Assembly (NCBI RefSeq): GCF_905147045.1
Contig: NC_065898.1
Location: 12,524,001-12,588,000, forward strand
Length of the DNA: 64,000 bases
Source: Nymphalis io
Taxonomy: Eukaryota > Arthropoda > Insecta > Lepidoptera > Nymphalidae
Direction of reading: 5' to 3'
Shown: piece by piece, positions 27,301-36,517 of the stretch
Numbering within the stretch: position 1 is the first letter of the stretch
Layout: each line of letters begins with the position of its first letter
Made by a program: the position numbers and the translations under genes
The notes under the pieces: generated by a model
The model's database searches: none
The model's input: the letters and a program-made list of their open reading frames with translations, nothing else
What the model was told of the DNA's origin: nothing

Positions 27301-30300
27301 AACCGCATCTGAACTAAACATTTTAATTTATTTAACCCGCTTATTGTTTAGTTTCTAGCAAATTAAGTGTTTTTATTTCGACTTGTTACATAGTACTATT
27401 AAAATTTATAGAGTTTTTATAATTTTCAAGGGATTTTATATTTTGATAATATAATTTTGGCTCAATTAATTGATTTATAAAAAATAATGTTTCCTTTCTT
27501 GATAATATATGAAGATATTTAACGCAAAATGGTGCGGGTTGTTTGTAGTAGTTCTTGAATCATGGTGTTTATACAATGGGTGATTACTTTTTTTATTCCA
27601 GGTGCCCGAGTCGGACGCTATCGCGGAATTGGATTCCGTTATCGACAGTTATCACGGAAAAACAAGTAAGGAAATATAGAAAGTTCTCGTTAAGTACTTT
27701 GTATAATCTGTTGACATACAATAAATATACTTTCTGAAATATACGTAAATACTTCTTAGTTGGTCTGTGTGGCAAGCTATGTATAAATCGAATCACTGCT
27801 TAAGCCCAGTGAGCTTATTGAGTTATTTCTGACAAGATATTTTCAGTTCGCAGTTACTCGTCAGTCAGTCAGTTAGTGTACAGTGAAAATTCCATTATGA
27901 TCCCGTTTTTTAATGTAAAAATACTATAATTTCAAACATATTATAATTTTCTTTCAGTTAAAGAAACTAGCAGTGTGCTAAAAAGATCGCGCCGAAAAAA
28001 TAAGGAGGCACAAAATGATGCTAAGAATGGAGGCACTTGGCCTAAAGCTCGAGCTAATTTTATATTAGAGGATAATGCCACTGGTACCATTGTACAACCA
28101 CGTTCCAGGAAAGAAAGGCCACCGCTATCCATTCTGCTCAGTCCACCGACCAAGTTACCACCGGAACCACAGCGTTCGAACACCAATCGAAACTCGAACC
28201 CAATACCCTTAGGACACGTACCACTAACACAAGTCACCACCCCGGCGAGACATTCAGTGTACAAATCTATAGAATCGAGTCCAGCGATCGAACATTTTCC
28301 GAAACCCGCGCCCTTAGCTATTCACAACCCTTTTGCGCCCAGTAGCATGACCTTCGAAAAAAATCGCACGTTGGAAAAGGAAAAAATATCCATTAGCGAT
28401 TACGAACAAGACGTGACGCCGAATAGACTTAGTTTAGTTCAGAACCCATCGGAAGATTCGTTGTTCTACCAACCAGCAATGAGGAATCGGACGAAAAGTC
28501 CACACTCCTTAGATTTTATGGTCAATAAGGGTCCGAATTCCCTCGACTTTGTGACGAGAAAATCACCCAGTTCGCTTGACCATTCGATAAAAAATCACAC
28601 GGGAAAGGATATTCTCGACCAGTTTTATTCTTCAAAAAAGGCGTCGTCACCGAAAACAGTGAACAAGTATCCATCCGACAGCGACAGCTTCGGTCCAGAC
28701 AGCTTAAATAGCAATGCGAACTTTCCGATTACGGGGACTTTGCCTTCACAGTCACGACTCCAGTCCCAATATTATAGAGGGCCCTTTACGAATTCTAATC
28801 CGCACACTTCCAGTCGGTATAATCATCTTTCTAGTCCAACGAATATACCTCAAAGCCAATCTGGAGAGAGTATTGGTACAAGCTACGACATGCACTCATT
28901 TACTTCTCACACGCACAATATGTCAGATCTCCAACCAGTACCCAGAGCCAACCGTGAATATCACCCTACGTATGAAGGCGGGACATTTCCTAGGAAAAAA
29001 GAAAACCAAAGGTTTCGAATACCCTCCAACCCAAGTGTCACCTCGAAGAATTCAGCAGGAAAACTCAGCACAGGATCGATAGAGAGGAGTTCAGAGAGAA
29101 ATTCACCGATGCCAACTTTTCATGTTGAAGTCCTGAGTCCTGGACGAGGGGCTAAACAACTTACACACAAAGGGACGAGGAATTCCATGCCAGAATATTG
29201 TGGGTTGGGTTGGAATAAACCCTTGCCTGGTGAACTTCGGAGGGTGCACATAGACAAAAGTCAGCAGCCACTAGGAATACAGATATACTGTCCCCCCAGC
29301 AGTGGCGGCGTGTTTGTATCTACTGTAAACGAGAATTCATTAGCCAGTCAAGTTGGCTTGCAAGTTGGTGACCAACTGTTGGAAGTTTGCGGTATTAATA
29401 TGCGCTCGGCCACATATACTTTGGCCGCCAGCGTTTTAAGACAAATTGGCAATTCCATAACAATGCTTGTCCAATTTAGCCCTGAAAAGTATAAGGACGA
29501 GATAGAAATTCCAGGGAGTTCATCTTCTGGGGAAAGTTCGCATGATGAAGAGGTTTCTTTGTCAGGGTCGCCCACGCCCAGGAACTCTCCCGGTCCGCAA
29601 CAGTCCTTAAGAATGGACGTTCCGTCCACAGATGCTGCTACTTTGAGGCAGTCGCAGGGAAAGGACCTACCTAGGTTTTTATTAATAGAAATGCGTAATT
29701 GCTCAGATTTGGGAATAAGTTTAGTGGGCGGAAATGCAGTGGGCATTTTCGTGCATAGTGTTCAAATAGATTCTCCAGCTTATATAGCGGGCTTACGTAC
29801 AGGTGATCAAATATTAGAGTACAATAATGTAGACTTAAGGCGAGCGACCGCTGAACAGGCAGCTTTGGAATTGGCAAAACCGGCGGATAAGGTGCGTCAG
29901 TTGTTGTATCTTTAAATAGTTACTGATTTTTATATTTTGTGTTGGCCTAACTATTTTTTTCGTTTACATAGGTTAGCGTGCTGGTTCGTCACGATCTTCA
30001 ACAATATCATGAAATCAAAGACAAGCCCGGCGACGCGTTCTACATCCGCGCGGGTTTCGATCGCTGTGCAAAGATAACGTCCATTGGCATGGATACCATA
30101 GACGAGTATTCTCTATGGTTCAGGAAGGATGAGGTGTTGTTCGTTGACAACACGCTGTTCAACGGAGCGCCGGGCCTGTGGCGCGCCTGGCAGCTCGACT
30201 GCAAGGGCGTCAAGAGACACTGGGGCACTATACCCAGTAAATTCAAGTAAGATTTAAGTGTATATTCTACTCTGTGCTACCGATTTAGTTATTTATTATT

Positions 30301-33300
30301 TAATTTTTTTTTTGTAATAGCACTCTTACAACATACATATAAAGTATTGAAAAAAATAATTTATAAAACAATAATAGTATATGCATGTCAATTACAAGTG
30401 TACATAGCACTTCCAGATTCAATCTAATCAAATTCAAATTAAAAGTAACAAAAAATCATCAGTATTTTTTAAAAATGTCAAAATTAAATAATCAATAATG
30501 TCATTGTATAATAAAAAATCAATCTGCGAAATCATAATTAAAAACTATTAAAAGTATTAATTAAAACTAATCATGCATTTTATAATAATTAAGTAACTTA
30601 TTTCTAAAGATTGAGGGAGAGTCACAAAAAATGACAATGTCCGAAATTGATTTAACGATATTGTTATATTTATTACACAACCGTACTAAGGGAGCTTGTT
30701 TACTGAGACTTCGCAAGGAGTATGAAATATCTTGTGGGTGTGAGTACTTCTGTGTGCCCTAGAAGGAACTGATATCAGTATTCTCTCAATTAATTCTGAG
30801 TTGGTTAACTTATAGTGAATAATACTTTGTAGGAATTTAAGTTCTTACAATTCGCGCCAACTCCGGAGAGAAATCATATTAAATTTTGCCAAACGTTCTT
30901 TGTATAACTGTCTGTGCGAAAAATCCTTTTCATGAAAAGCAAGATGTTTCGTAAAGGCTCGCTGAATACTCTCAATACGCTGAGAGTGTACGCTATAACT
31001 TGGATTCCATATAACACAGGCATACTCAAGACAGGTACGCATTAATTAATTGTACAAGAGTAATTTAATTTTCCCTGAAAAGCCTTAAGTGTTCCGCTTG
31101 AGGAAACCAAGATTTTGAGCAGCTTGTTATCAACATGATTTACAAAGGTTAGACGCCCGTCAATTGTGACTCCTAAGTCTTTAACTTGCGATAACTCTTG
31201 TAATGTTTTATTTTCAATTGAGTAACTAGAAACAAAGCGGTTTTTTCTTACGGGTAAATTTTATATGAAAACATTTGCCTACATTAAGAGTCATATTGTT
31301 AAGATGACACCTTGCAATAATATTGTTGAGGTCGTATTGTATTAAACCTATGTCTGAATTGGATTTTACTGTTTTGTATATTTTGAGATCGTCTGCAAAC
31401 AATGAACACTTACAATACTTTATATTCTCAGTAATTTCATTAATAAAAACGAGAAACAAAAGAGGACCCAAATGTGAGCCCTGTAGAACCCTACTTTTAC
31501 CAAAATATATTTGAGATTCAAACCCAGTTACAGCAACTGTAAGAGATCTTTGTGTTAAATATGACTGAAACCATCTAAGTAGAGTAGTTCAAAGGCCATA
31601 CTGATGTAATTTATTAAGAAGTATTTGATGGTTTACTTTGTCAAATGCGCTGCTGAAATCAGTATATATAGCATCTATCTGGTTCCCCCTGTCCATCGCT
31701 AATGCCAAGTCTGAAGTAAAAAGTGTTAGATTAGTTTGAACTGTTAACCCATCTCTAAAACCGTGTTGCGAATGTGTGATGATGTTGTTAAATGAAGGCT
31801 GTCAAACAGCTTAGAAAGACAGGAAAGGATGGAGATTGGACGGTAGTTCTTAATGTCCGAAAGCTCTCCTTTTTTATAAACTATTACTATTCGAGCTTTT
31901 TTCCATTCATCGGGGAAGGTACCGTTTTTTATAGAATTATTAAAAATTTACGTCAATGGAAAGCTAGAGCAGAGCCGCATCTTTTTATGAAAATAGGTGG
32001 AATTCCATCTGGACCCGCACCTTTATGAGGATCTAATGATTTAATTTTTTTTAAAACCTTCTTGCTTCATTAAATGTTATTTTAGTAAGTGTTGTAATGT
32101 TGTAATGTGAGTTATATGTGTGTGAAGTGTAATGTATATTATTTGGAGTTATCGTGTGTGTAGATTCATTAGGACAGGAAGAAGAAAAGTAGCTTGAGAA
32201 AAGGTTGGCTATTTCTACTCCTGAACTAGTGCTAATGCCACCCAACGACATAGATGCAGGCAAAACATTAACATTACCTTTGCTTTTATAGTAATTCCAA
32301 AAGGAAGTCGGATTCTTGTGAATATTATTTAATAGTGAATATAACGACGTTTCTTTTGTGGTTATTATAACAACTATCAAATAAATCATGGCAGCGACTA
32401 CGCAATATTTGAAATTCAAATTTATCCCTAGGGTTACCATATTTACGATATTTGATACGGAGTTTCTCTTTCTCCTTTAGTAACTTAGTAAGGTAAGTAA
32501 CTCAAACACAATTGAACCATTTCGGATACCTAGAATTCCGTAATTTTCGTTTAGGTACTAATCACTCTATTATTTCATACAGAGTGCTGTAAAGTATCTC
32601 TACCATGGCATTAACATTATTACAATTGGAAAATTTGTAGTACCAATCTATATTATTTAATTCATTACCAATCTCTGCATAATCAGCCTTATAAAAATTA
32701 TATCGTATACAGACTTTGGGTCGGATGTATGATATATGAGGGTACGAGACACTTAATAACAGATTAGGATGATACTGATCTAGTCTACTTAGTAAGTCAA
32801 GAGGCTTAGCCACTGTTACATTAACCATATTACTAATTACCAAGTCTAAGACTCTGTCATTACAATTCTTAATATTGTTGTACTGGTGCAAGTCGTTAGC
32901 AGACATGAAATCAATTAACGAGTTACCGAGAGCGTTATGATCAGTATCAGTAACAGCCTGTTAATGTCCCACTGCTGGGCTAAGGCCTCCTCTCCCTTTT
33001 GAGGAGAAGGTTTGGAGCTTATTCCACCACGCTGCTCTGCAATGCGAGTTGGTAGAATGCACACGTGGCAGGATTTCAATGAAATTAGACATGCAGGTTT
33101 CCTCACGATGTTTTCCTTCACCGTCAAGCGCGAGATGAATTATAAACACAAATTAAGCACATGAAAATTAACGCGTTTGTACCACTAGGCCATCTCGGCT
33201 CATTATGATAATTTGATGGAATCATATACGTACAATCATCACCTGCATTCCATTCAATAAAGCCCATATTAAAATCACCTATTACTATTACATCATCAAT

Positions 33301-35659
33301 TTGGTTAGTAACAACATTTTATTTTCAAAAAAAAATCTAGCATTTTCTACTTTTACCGGAGGTGGTAGGTATACAACACAAAGACCGACTTTTTTAAGCG
33401 AATAATCACTGGTTATGTCAAATATAACCCACATCATTTCATTGTCAGTCTCCCAATGAGGTACTCGGCAAGAAGAAATCTTTAGGTATAGTAATTAATA
33501 CGCCTCCTCCGTCTTTTTTGAGAGTTCCGAACAAAAAAGATCCTTCCTGTACATTATATAGCGCGAATCAAACAGCTCGTTACTCGAGATTGTGGAGTTC
33601 AACCATGTTTCAGTAAAAACTACAACTTTATTATTAGAATTTAGGATATTTTTCAGGATATTGTTCGTTTTTGTTCTTAAGCATCTTATGTTTTGATAGT
33701 ATACAATCTAACATTTTGTTAACATAACACCCATAACACCGGTAGAAATAATGACGTCAGTTTATAAACAATTCAGACAATATTCATTCTTGATTTGTTT
33801 TGCCTGGCTAAATTCATTCTTTCGTACAAAAATTCTTCGTTGAAAATAGTTATATAAATTAGGGTACAGGAAAGTATTCGAATACACAGTACTCGTTGCG
33901 TTCGGTATAGGGCTGTAAAATTTGAAGATCGGCAATGCCCTGTCCCAACTTCTGAATGTAACTACAGTAGCTAAGTCAGTGAAGTTAACTCGGAGCGCCG
34001 GCAGGGTGGAGGAGATCCTGCGGCGCTCGGCGGGCGCGGCGGGCGCGGCGGGCGCGCTGGACAGCGAGGCGGCGCGGCGCGCGTCCAGCACGGCGCGCCG
34101 CTCGTTCTTCCGGCGCAAGAAGCACCGCGACAGCAAGGAGCTCGCCTCCTTCTCCAACACCGAGCTGGGCTGCTGGAGCGACTCGGGCACGCTGGCCGAC
34201 GACGCGCCGCCGCTGTCCTACCAGCGCGTCGAGCGCCTGCACTGTGAGCGACACGCGTTCTGTCTTACTAAGATATCGACACTTTGTTGTGTTAAAAAAA
34301 ATATATTATATTAAACATCATGTAACAGATGGCAGTCGACGGCCGGTAGCGGTTCTGGGCCCGTTGAGAGAATGCGTGGCCGGAAAGTTGGTCACGGACT
34401 GGCCACATGTGTTCGCCAGGGCGAGGCCGGATCCTAGGGCTTTGAGGGACCTTGCGGAAAAGGTGAGAATTAAAATATTTTCTATGATTATTATGTTATT
34501 ACGAAATGTATGTTATTACAAAATGTAAGTTTGCAGGGCTTTTGTAAAAAATGTAATTAACCTATATATGTTTTTCTACTAATATCACACTTCATATCTT
34601 GACATGAGGGTTTCTTTTACCACCGAGTTCAATTATAAACAAAAATTAAACGTAGATTCATGTTACGGGTTGATCACGTGATCTTCGGCTAAGACTACGA
34701 ATTAACCGGTGGACCATCTCGTCTATCTTTCCGATATCTGCTTCGCAGTTGGCTAATCTTCTTCGTGTATAAACGCTTTGGCTGACATAATTCAAAAATT
34801 AACATCGTTTTATTGTTGGTTTTATGTGAAAAACATTGTAGTTTTTTATATATTTTTTTAATTTATATCTTTACCGATATCCTGTATTGATTACCACCTG
34901 AACACTTCACAGGGTATCCACTGTATAGTCGACGTGAGCGTACCAGTCATAGAGAAACTTCATAAACACCAGATATATCCTATAATTCTATTCATCAAGT
35001 TCAAGTCATTCAAGCAGATCAAGGAAGTGAAAGATACGAGATATCCCGCTGATAAAGTATCTGCTAAGGCAGCTAAGGAAATGTATGAGCATGGATTAAA
35101 AGTGGAGAATGAATTTAGGAATTACATATCTGGTAAGTAATTGAACTTAGTGACTTATATTTGAGGCCGAGATGGCCTAGTGGTAAGAACGCGTGAATCT
35201 TAACCGATGATCGTGGGTTCAAACCCGGGCAAGCACCACTGAATTTTCATGTGCTTAATTTGTTATTATAATTCATCTCGTGCTTGACGGTGAAGGAAAA
35301 CATCGTGAGGAAACCTGCATGTGTCTAATTTCACTGAAATTCTGCCACATGTGTATTCCACCAACCCGCACTGGAGCAGCGTGGTGGAATAAGCTCCAAA
35401 CCTTCTCCTCAAAAAAAAAAGAGGAGAGGAAGCCTTTAGCTCAGCAGTGGGACATTCACAGGCTGTTACGGTTACGGTTACGGACTTATATTTAAATGCT
35501 TGGAAGTTTATTTTTTTTCTTTTATTTATATATTTTTTTATATTACTTATAGCGGAAATACCAGCAGGCGTTAACATAGCGTACATGTGCACGCAAATCA
35601 AAGAAGCAGTGGAAGAAGAGCAGAACAAGACCCTATGGGTCCCCTCCGCGCAGGCCTGA
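12503..35659 (+). CDS. Dlg5: Discs large homolog 5 (Dlg5), MAGUK scaffold, 26 coding exons
   Basis: Cell-junction scaffold of the MAGUK family, known for roles in epithelial polarity and cadherin trafficking. Exons: 12503-12545, 13604-13896, 16627-16742, 17289-17408, 17553-17670, 18116-18261, 19021-19144, 19694-19806, 20162-20268, 20621-20760, 20847-20942, 21179-21316, 21517-21674, 21846-22030, 22261-22340, 22733-22863, 24126-24234, 24812-24902, 26797-26870, 27602-27665, 27958-29891, 29972-30246, 34005-34243, 34329-34462, 34913-35132, 35553-35659. Every junction is GT..AG, phases agree throughout, and the sum is 5355 bases (1784 residues plus TGA). Domains: coiled coil about 85-510, PDZ1 519-612, PDZ2 612-705, long disordered linker, PDZ3 1240-1322, PDZ4 1387-1470, SH3 1475-1555, guanylate-kinase-like 1636-1780. 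No CARD was seen at the N terminus. An in-frame open extension follows the stop (separate entry). Confidence 0.93.
13234..13430 (+). mobile_element. SINE (family A), 5'-truncated
   Basis: Body and 3' end only, starting CTCGTGCTTGACGGTGAAGG, in the first Dlg5 coding intron. Confidence 0.8.
14644..14946 (-). mobile_element. tRNA-derived SINE (family A)
   Basis: Near full-length antisense copy in a Dlg5 intron. A second, more decayed antisense copy abuts it at about 14505-14640. Confidence 0.85.
15095..15400 (+). mobile_element. SINE-like repeat (family B), rearranged 3' end
   Basis: Typical 5' and middle parts; the end carries the 15-bp inverted repeat. Confidence 0.65.
15327..15385. repeat. 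15-bp perfect inverted repeat
   Basis: GCTACTTGATGTTAA at 15327-15341 and its inverse at 15371-15385, inside the 3' part of a SINE-like copy. Confidence 0.9.
16376..16602 (+). mobile_element. tRNA-derived SINE (family C)
   Basis: Sense copy, head GCCGGTTGGCGTGGTTGGTA. It ends about 25 bases before the acceptor of Dlg5 exon 3 (16627). Confidence 0.8.
17792..18010 (+). mobile_element. SINE-like repeat (family B), decayed
   Basis: GTGTTCTGGTTTTAAAGCTG to TTACCATGTGGTTCGTTTGC, before Dlg5 exon 6. Confidence 0.5.
19217..19465 (+). mobile_element. SINE-like repeat (family B)
   Basis: Copy shortly after Dlg5 exon 7, ending in an A run. Confidence 0.7.
20780..20796 (+). repeat. Poly-C run in an 86-base Dlg5 intron
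   Basis: A run of C bases between exons 10 and 11, probably functioning in or near the polypyrimidine tract; prone to length error. Confidence 0.9.
21517..22863 (+). CDS. Dlg5: Dlg5 PDZ1-PDZ2 tandem, exons 13-16
   Basis: Exons 21517-21674, 21846-22030, 22261-22340 and 22733-22863. PDZ1 starts FEWEIIDVELSGLSADLGLEL, with the carboxylate-binding loop at about ADLGLEL, and runs through DFSVYVASVKKGSIADGKI and ALDRVAAAGGV. PDZ2 follows directly (GLTLQQGIFISKIACGSAAA, then GNVYVGDRVVSINNRSLEG), ending near VLLTVLRPLYP. Exon 14 is extremely GC-rich and encodes runs of Ala and Arg, in strong contrast to the AT-rich introns. Back-to-back PDZ domains at this place are typical of Dlg5. Confidence 0.9.
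23481..23673. mobile_element. MITE-like element with 31-bp terminal inverted repeats
   Basis: 193 bases in a Dlg5 intron. The left end AATAATGTCCTCCGGACCGA is matched by the inverted right end, which ends GGAGGACATTATT; about 29 of 31 bases pair. The inner part has no coding frame. The size and ends fit a non-autonomous DNA transposon; the superfamily is not assigned. Confidence 0.7.
23700..23885 (-). mobile_element. SINE-like repeat (family B), decayed
   Basis: Antisense copy with CCTTACATCGCCAATACGGT and GGTTACACTGGCTCACTTAC, directly beside the MITE. Confidence 0.6.
24126..27665 (+). CDS. Dlg5: Dlg5 linker exons 17-20
   Basis: Four small exons (24126-24234, 24812-24902, 26797-26870, 27602-27665) encode residues about 703-816 after PDZ2: LSLYEQSYGDGKMVNICSQT, a Pro stretch, VHVDHGVPDFDRRYV, AWDVIRGKIEAVTGVNK and SDAIAELDSVIDSYHG. 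No domain is recognised. All junction phases fit. A tRNA-headed SINE ends about 30 bases upstream of the acceptor of the 24812 exon. Confidence 0.85.
24528..24779 (-). mobile_element. tRNA-derived SINE (family C)
   Basis: Antisense copy very similar to 6975-7227. It ends about 30 bases before the acceptor of the Dlg5 exon at 24812. Confidence 0.8.
26319..26545 (+). mobile_element. SINE (family A), 5'-truncated
   Basis: Begins GAATTTTCATGTGCTTAATT and runs to CAGGCTATTACTG; lies in a Dlg5 intron. Confidence 0.8.
27958..29891 (+). CDS. Dlg5: Dlg5 exon 21: disordered linker, PDZ3 and most of PDZ4
   Basis: A single 1934-base exon, 644 full codons. The first two thirds are rich in Ser, Pro, Asn and Arg and appear disordered. 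They include repeated serine-proline segments with an S-LDF/S-LDH core (SPHSLDFM, PNSLDFV, PSSLDHS), possible phosphosites. PDZ3 spans about 29229-29480 (GELRRVHIDKSQQPLGIQIY, then GLQVGDQLLEVCGINMRSAT). PDZ4 starts near 29668 (RFLLIEMRNCSDLGISLVGG, then GLRTGDQILEYNNVDLRRAT) and is completed by the next exon. The frame stays open to 29915, but the GTGCGT donor after 29891 and the next exon's continuation of PDZ4 fix the boundary. Confidence 0.93.
29972..30246 (+). CDS. Dlg5: Dlg5 exon 22: end of PDZ4 and SH3 domain
   Basis: Begins VSVLVRHDLQQYHEI, finishing PDZ4, then the MAGUK SH3 domain: GDAFYIRAGFDRC, LWFRKDEVLFVDNTLFNG, LWRAWQLD and GTIPSKFK. The donor is GTAAGA after AA (phase 2). The 80-base intron before it contrasts with the 3.76 kb intron after it, which holds a LINE. 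Confidence 0.92.
30303..33720 (-). mobile_element. Degenerate non-LTR retrotransposon (LINE) in the Dlg5 SH3-GuK intron
   Basis: Minus-strand remains in order: endonuclease start (YYQNIRCLRTKTNNIL; FTETWLN) near 33.6-33.7 kb, VIVIGDFNM near 33.28 kb, the end of the endonuclease region and linker (32562-32906, NRVLDLVISN-like), an FWNYYKSK...ANLFSSYFSS segment (32051-32440), reverse transcriptase GPLLFLVFINEI and FADDLKIYK (31226-31471), and the C-terminal LEYACVIWNP (30845-31042). A T run at 30303-30314 on the plus strand could be the poly-A tail. Frames are broken many times, so it is dead. Style suggests the Jockey/CR1 group. A tRNA SINE has inserted at 32949-33199. Confidence 0.8.
32949..33199 (-). 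mobile_element. tRNA-derived SINE (family A) nested in the LINE
   Basis: Antisense copy from CAGTAACAGCCTGTTAATGT to the inverse of the tRNA head (GGCCATCTCGGC). It interrupts the LINE endonuclease region. Confidence 0.85.
34005..34243 (+). CDS. Dlg5: Dlg5 exon 23: hinge between SH3 and guanylate-kinase-like domain
   Basis: Completes K-VEEILRRS after the SH3 domain, then a very GC-rich Ala/Gly/Arg/Ser hinge, then SFFRRKKHRDSKELASFS and a polar stretch ending QRVERLH. This corresponds to the variable HOOK region of MAGUKs. The frame is open upstream of the acceptor, but the phase from exon 22 (AA plus G) selects 34005. Confidence 0.88.
34329..35659 (+). CDS. Dlg5: Dlg5 exons 24-26: guanylate-kinase-like domain and annotated stop
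   Basis: Exons 34329-34462, 34913-35132 and 35553-35659. RRPVAVLGPLRECVAGKLV replaces the usual nucleotide-binding P-loop GxxGxGK, so the domain is expected to be catalytically dead and to act in protein binding, as in other MAGUKs. It continues with CIVDVSVPVIEKLHKHQIYP and IILFIKFKSFKQI, and closes with AYMCTQIKEAVEEEQNKTLW and VPSAQA before TGA. A 320-base SINE sits in the intron between the last two exons. Confidence 0.92.
34605..34730 (-). mobile_element. SINE (family A), decayed head fragment
   Basis: Inverse of the tRNA-head half (inverse of the anticodon-arm region, GGACCATCTCG end), between Dlg5 exons 24 and 25. Confidence 0.5.
35163..35485 (+). mobile_element. tRNA-derived SINE (family A), near full length
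   Basis: Head GCCGAGATGGCCTAGTGG with A-box-like sequence and B box GGTTCAAACCC, a body with CTCGTGCTTGACGGTGAAGG and GGAGCAGCGTGGTGGAATAA, and an end at CAGCAGTGGGACATT...CAGGCTGTTACGG repeats. Inserted between the last two Dlg5 exons. It resembles the Metulj-type SINEs of butterflies (from memory). Confidence 0.85.
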
Positions 35660-36517
35660 CCCCTGCCCCCCACTCCCCCTTCCCACACCCCATCCACGTC
35701 TACCTCCTCCAGGCAGAAATCCGTTACATTCTGCGCGCACTGTAAGTATGACAAACCATCTGTTCCTTCGGATATCGACCTAAGGTACTACTCTGATCCC
35801 GGCCAACCGGACACACCCAAACAGAAGACTAAGAAGAAACCGAAGGAGGCCAAAAAGTATTCTACTGACAGCGACCTGAAGTATTATTCCGAACCAGATG
35901 CTAAATATTTCGAAATCGACTACGAATTTCTTAAGGAACTTAAAAAGATAGCTCGCAACAACTGTCCTAAATGCAAACGGAAGCGGGCGAGGAAAAGTGA
36001 CAAGGACTCACACAGATATAAAGATAAGAACAGGCTGAGACCGCCTCGACACGTTCGGATGAAGGAAAACTATGTCCTGTGCAATGGCAGGTACCACAGT
36101 GATATGGAGCACTGCCGGTATTGCTGCAAAATATGTAACCGCTCAACCGACACCCTTGACTCCATGGAGGACGAATATTCCCTCGTATCAAGGAGTTATA
36201 GTCTTCCATCTAGCAAAGCTACTATCAGTTCTCGCTCGAAATCGACTCCGACGAATCGTCCACGAGAAAGAAAGAACTCGATTCAATCGAATAAGTCAGT
36301 GTCGTTTCTAGAATCGAGCAACGAGGATTCGTTAAAAGACGAGCCGAATTACACGGCGAGTAGTTTTACAAATGACCTGAAGAAGTTTCTTCTCAAACCG
36401 TCTTCGCCTCGACTTAGCTTGCGCGAGAAGTTCATCATCAGTTTCAAACAAGAGTTGGAGGCGACGAAAAGATCGCCCAAGCTCAAAGCCATCAAGGGCC
36501 TTTGGAAGTCTTATTGA
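35660..36517 (+). CDS. In-frame open extension after the Dlg5 UGA: Cys-rich tail of unknown function (readthrough or alternative splice)
   Basis: Directly after TGA at 35657-35659 the same frame is open for 285 codons, ending at TGA 36515-36517. The base following the stop is C, the leakiest UGA context in insects. Composition is coding-like while DNA beyond 36517 is AT-rich and full of stops. Numbered from 35660: Pro/Ser/Thr-rich 1-18; CAHC at 25-28; two copies of D-L-R/K-Y-Y-S-D/E-P; CPKC at 102-105 followed by a basic run; C141; CRYCCKIC at 152-159; a Ser-rich middle; and a Lys-rich end (KLKAIKGLWKSY). The paired cysteines suggest metal binding, but no family is recognised. Alternatives are an alternative 3' splice site at 35711-35712 (polypyrimidine tract then CAG, giving phase 2) or a separate gene whose last exon this is. 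That it is coding is fairly sure; how it is expressed is not. Confidence 0.7.
   Translation, partial: PLPPTPPSHTPSTSTSSRQKSVTFCAHCKYDKPSVPSDIDLRYYSDPGQPDTPKQKTKKKPKEAKKYSTDSDLKYYSEPDAKYFEIDYEFLKELKKIARNNCPKCKRKRARKSDKDSHRYKDKNRLRPPRHVRMKENYVLCNGRYHSDMEHCRYCCKICNRSTDTLDSMEDEYSLVSRSYSLPSSKATISSRSKSTPTNRPRERKNSIQSNKSVSFLESSNEDSLKDEPNYTASSFTNDLKKFLLKPSSPRLSLREKFIISFKQELEATKRSPKLKAIKGLWKSY

Noticed and set aside
35463..35485. Telomere-like TTACGG repeats
   Set aside because: Only about three units at the tail of a SINE; the usual lepidopteran telomere unit is TTAGG.
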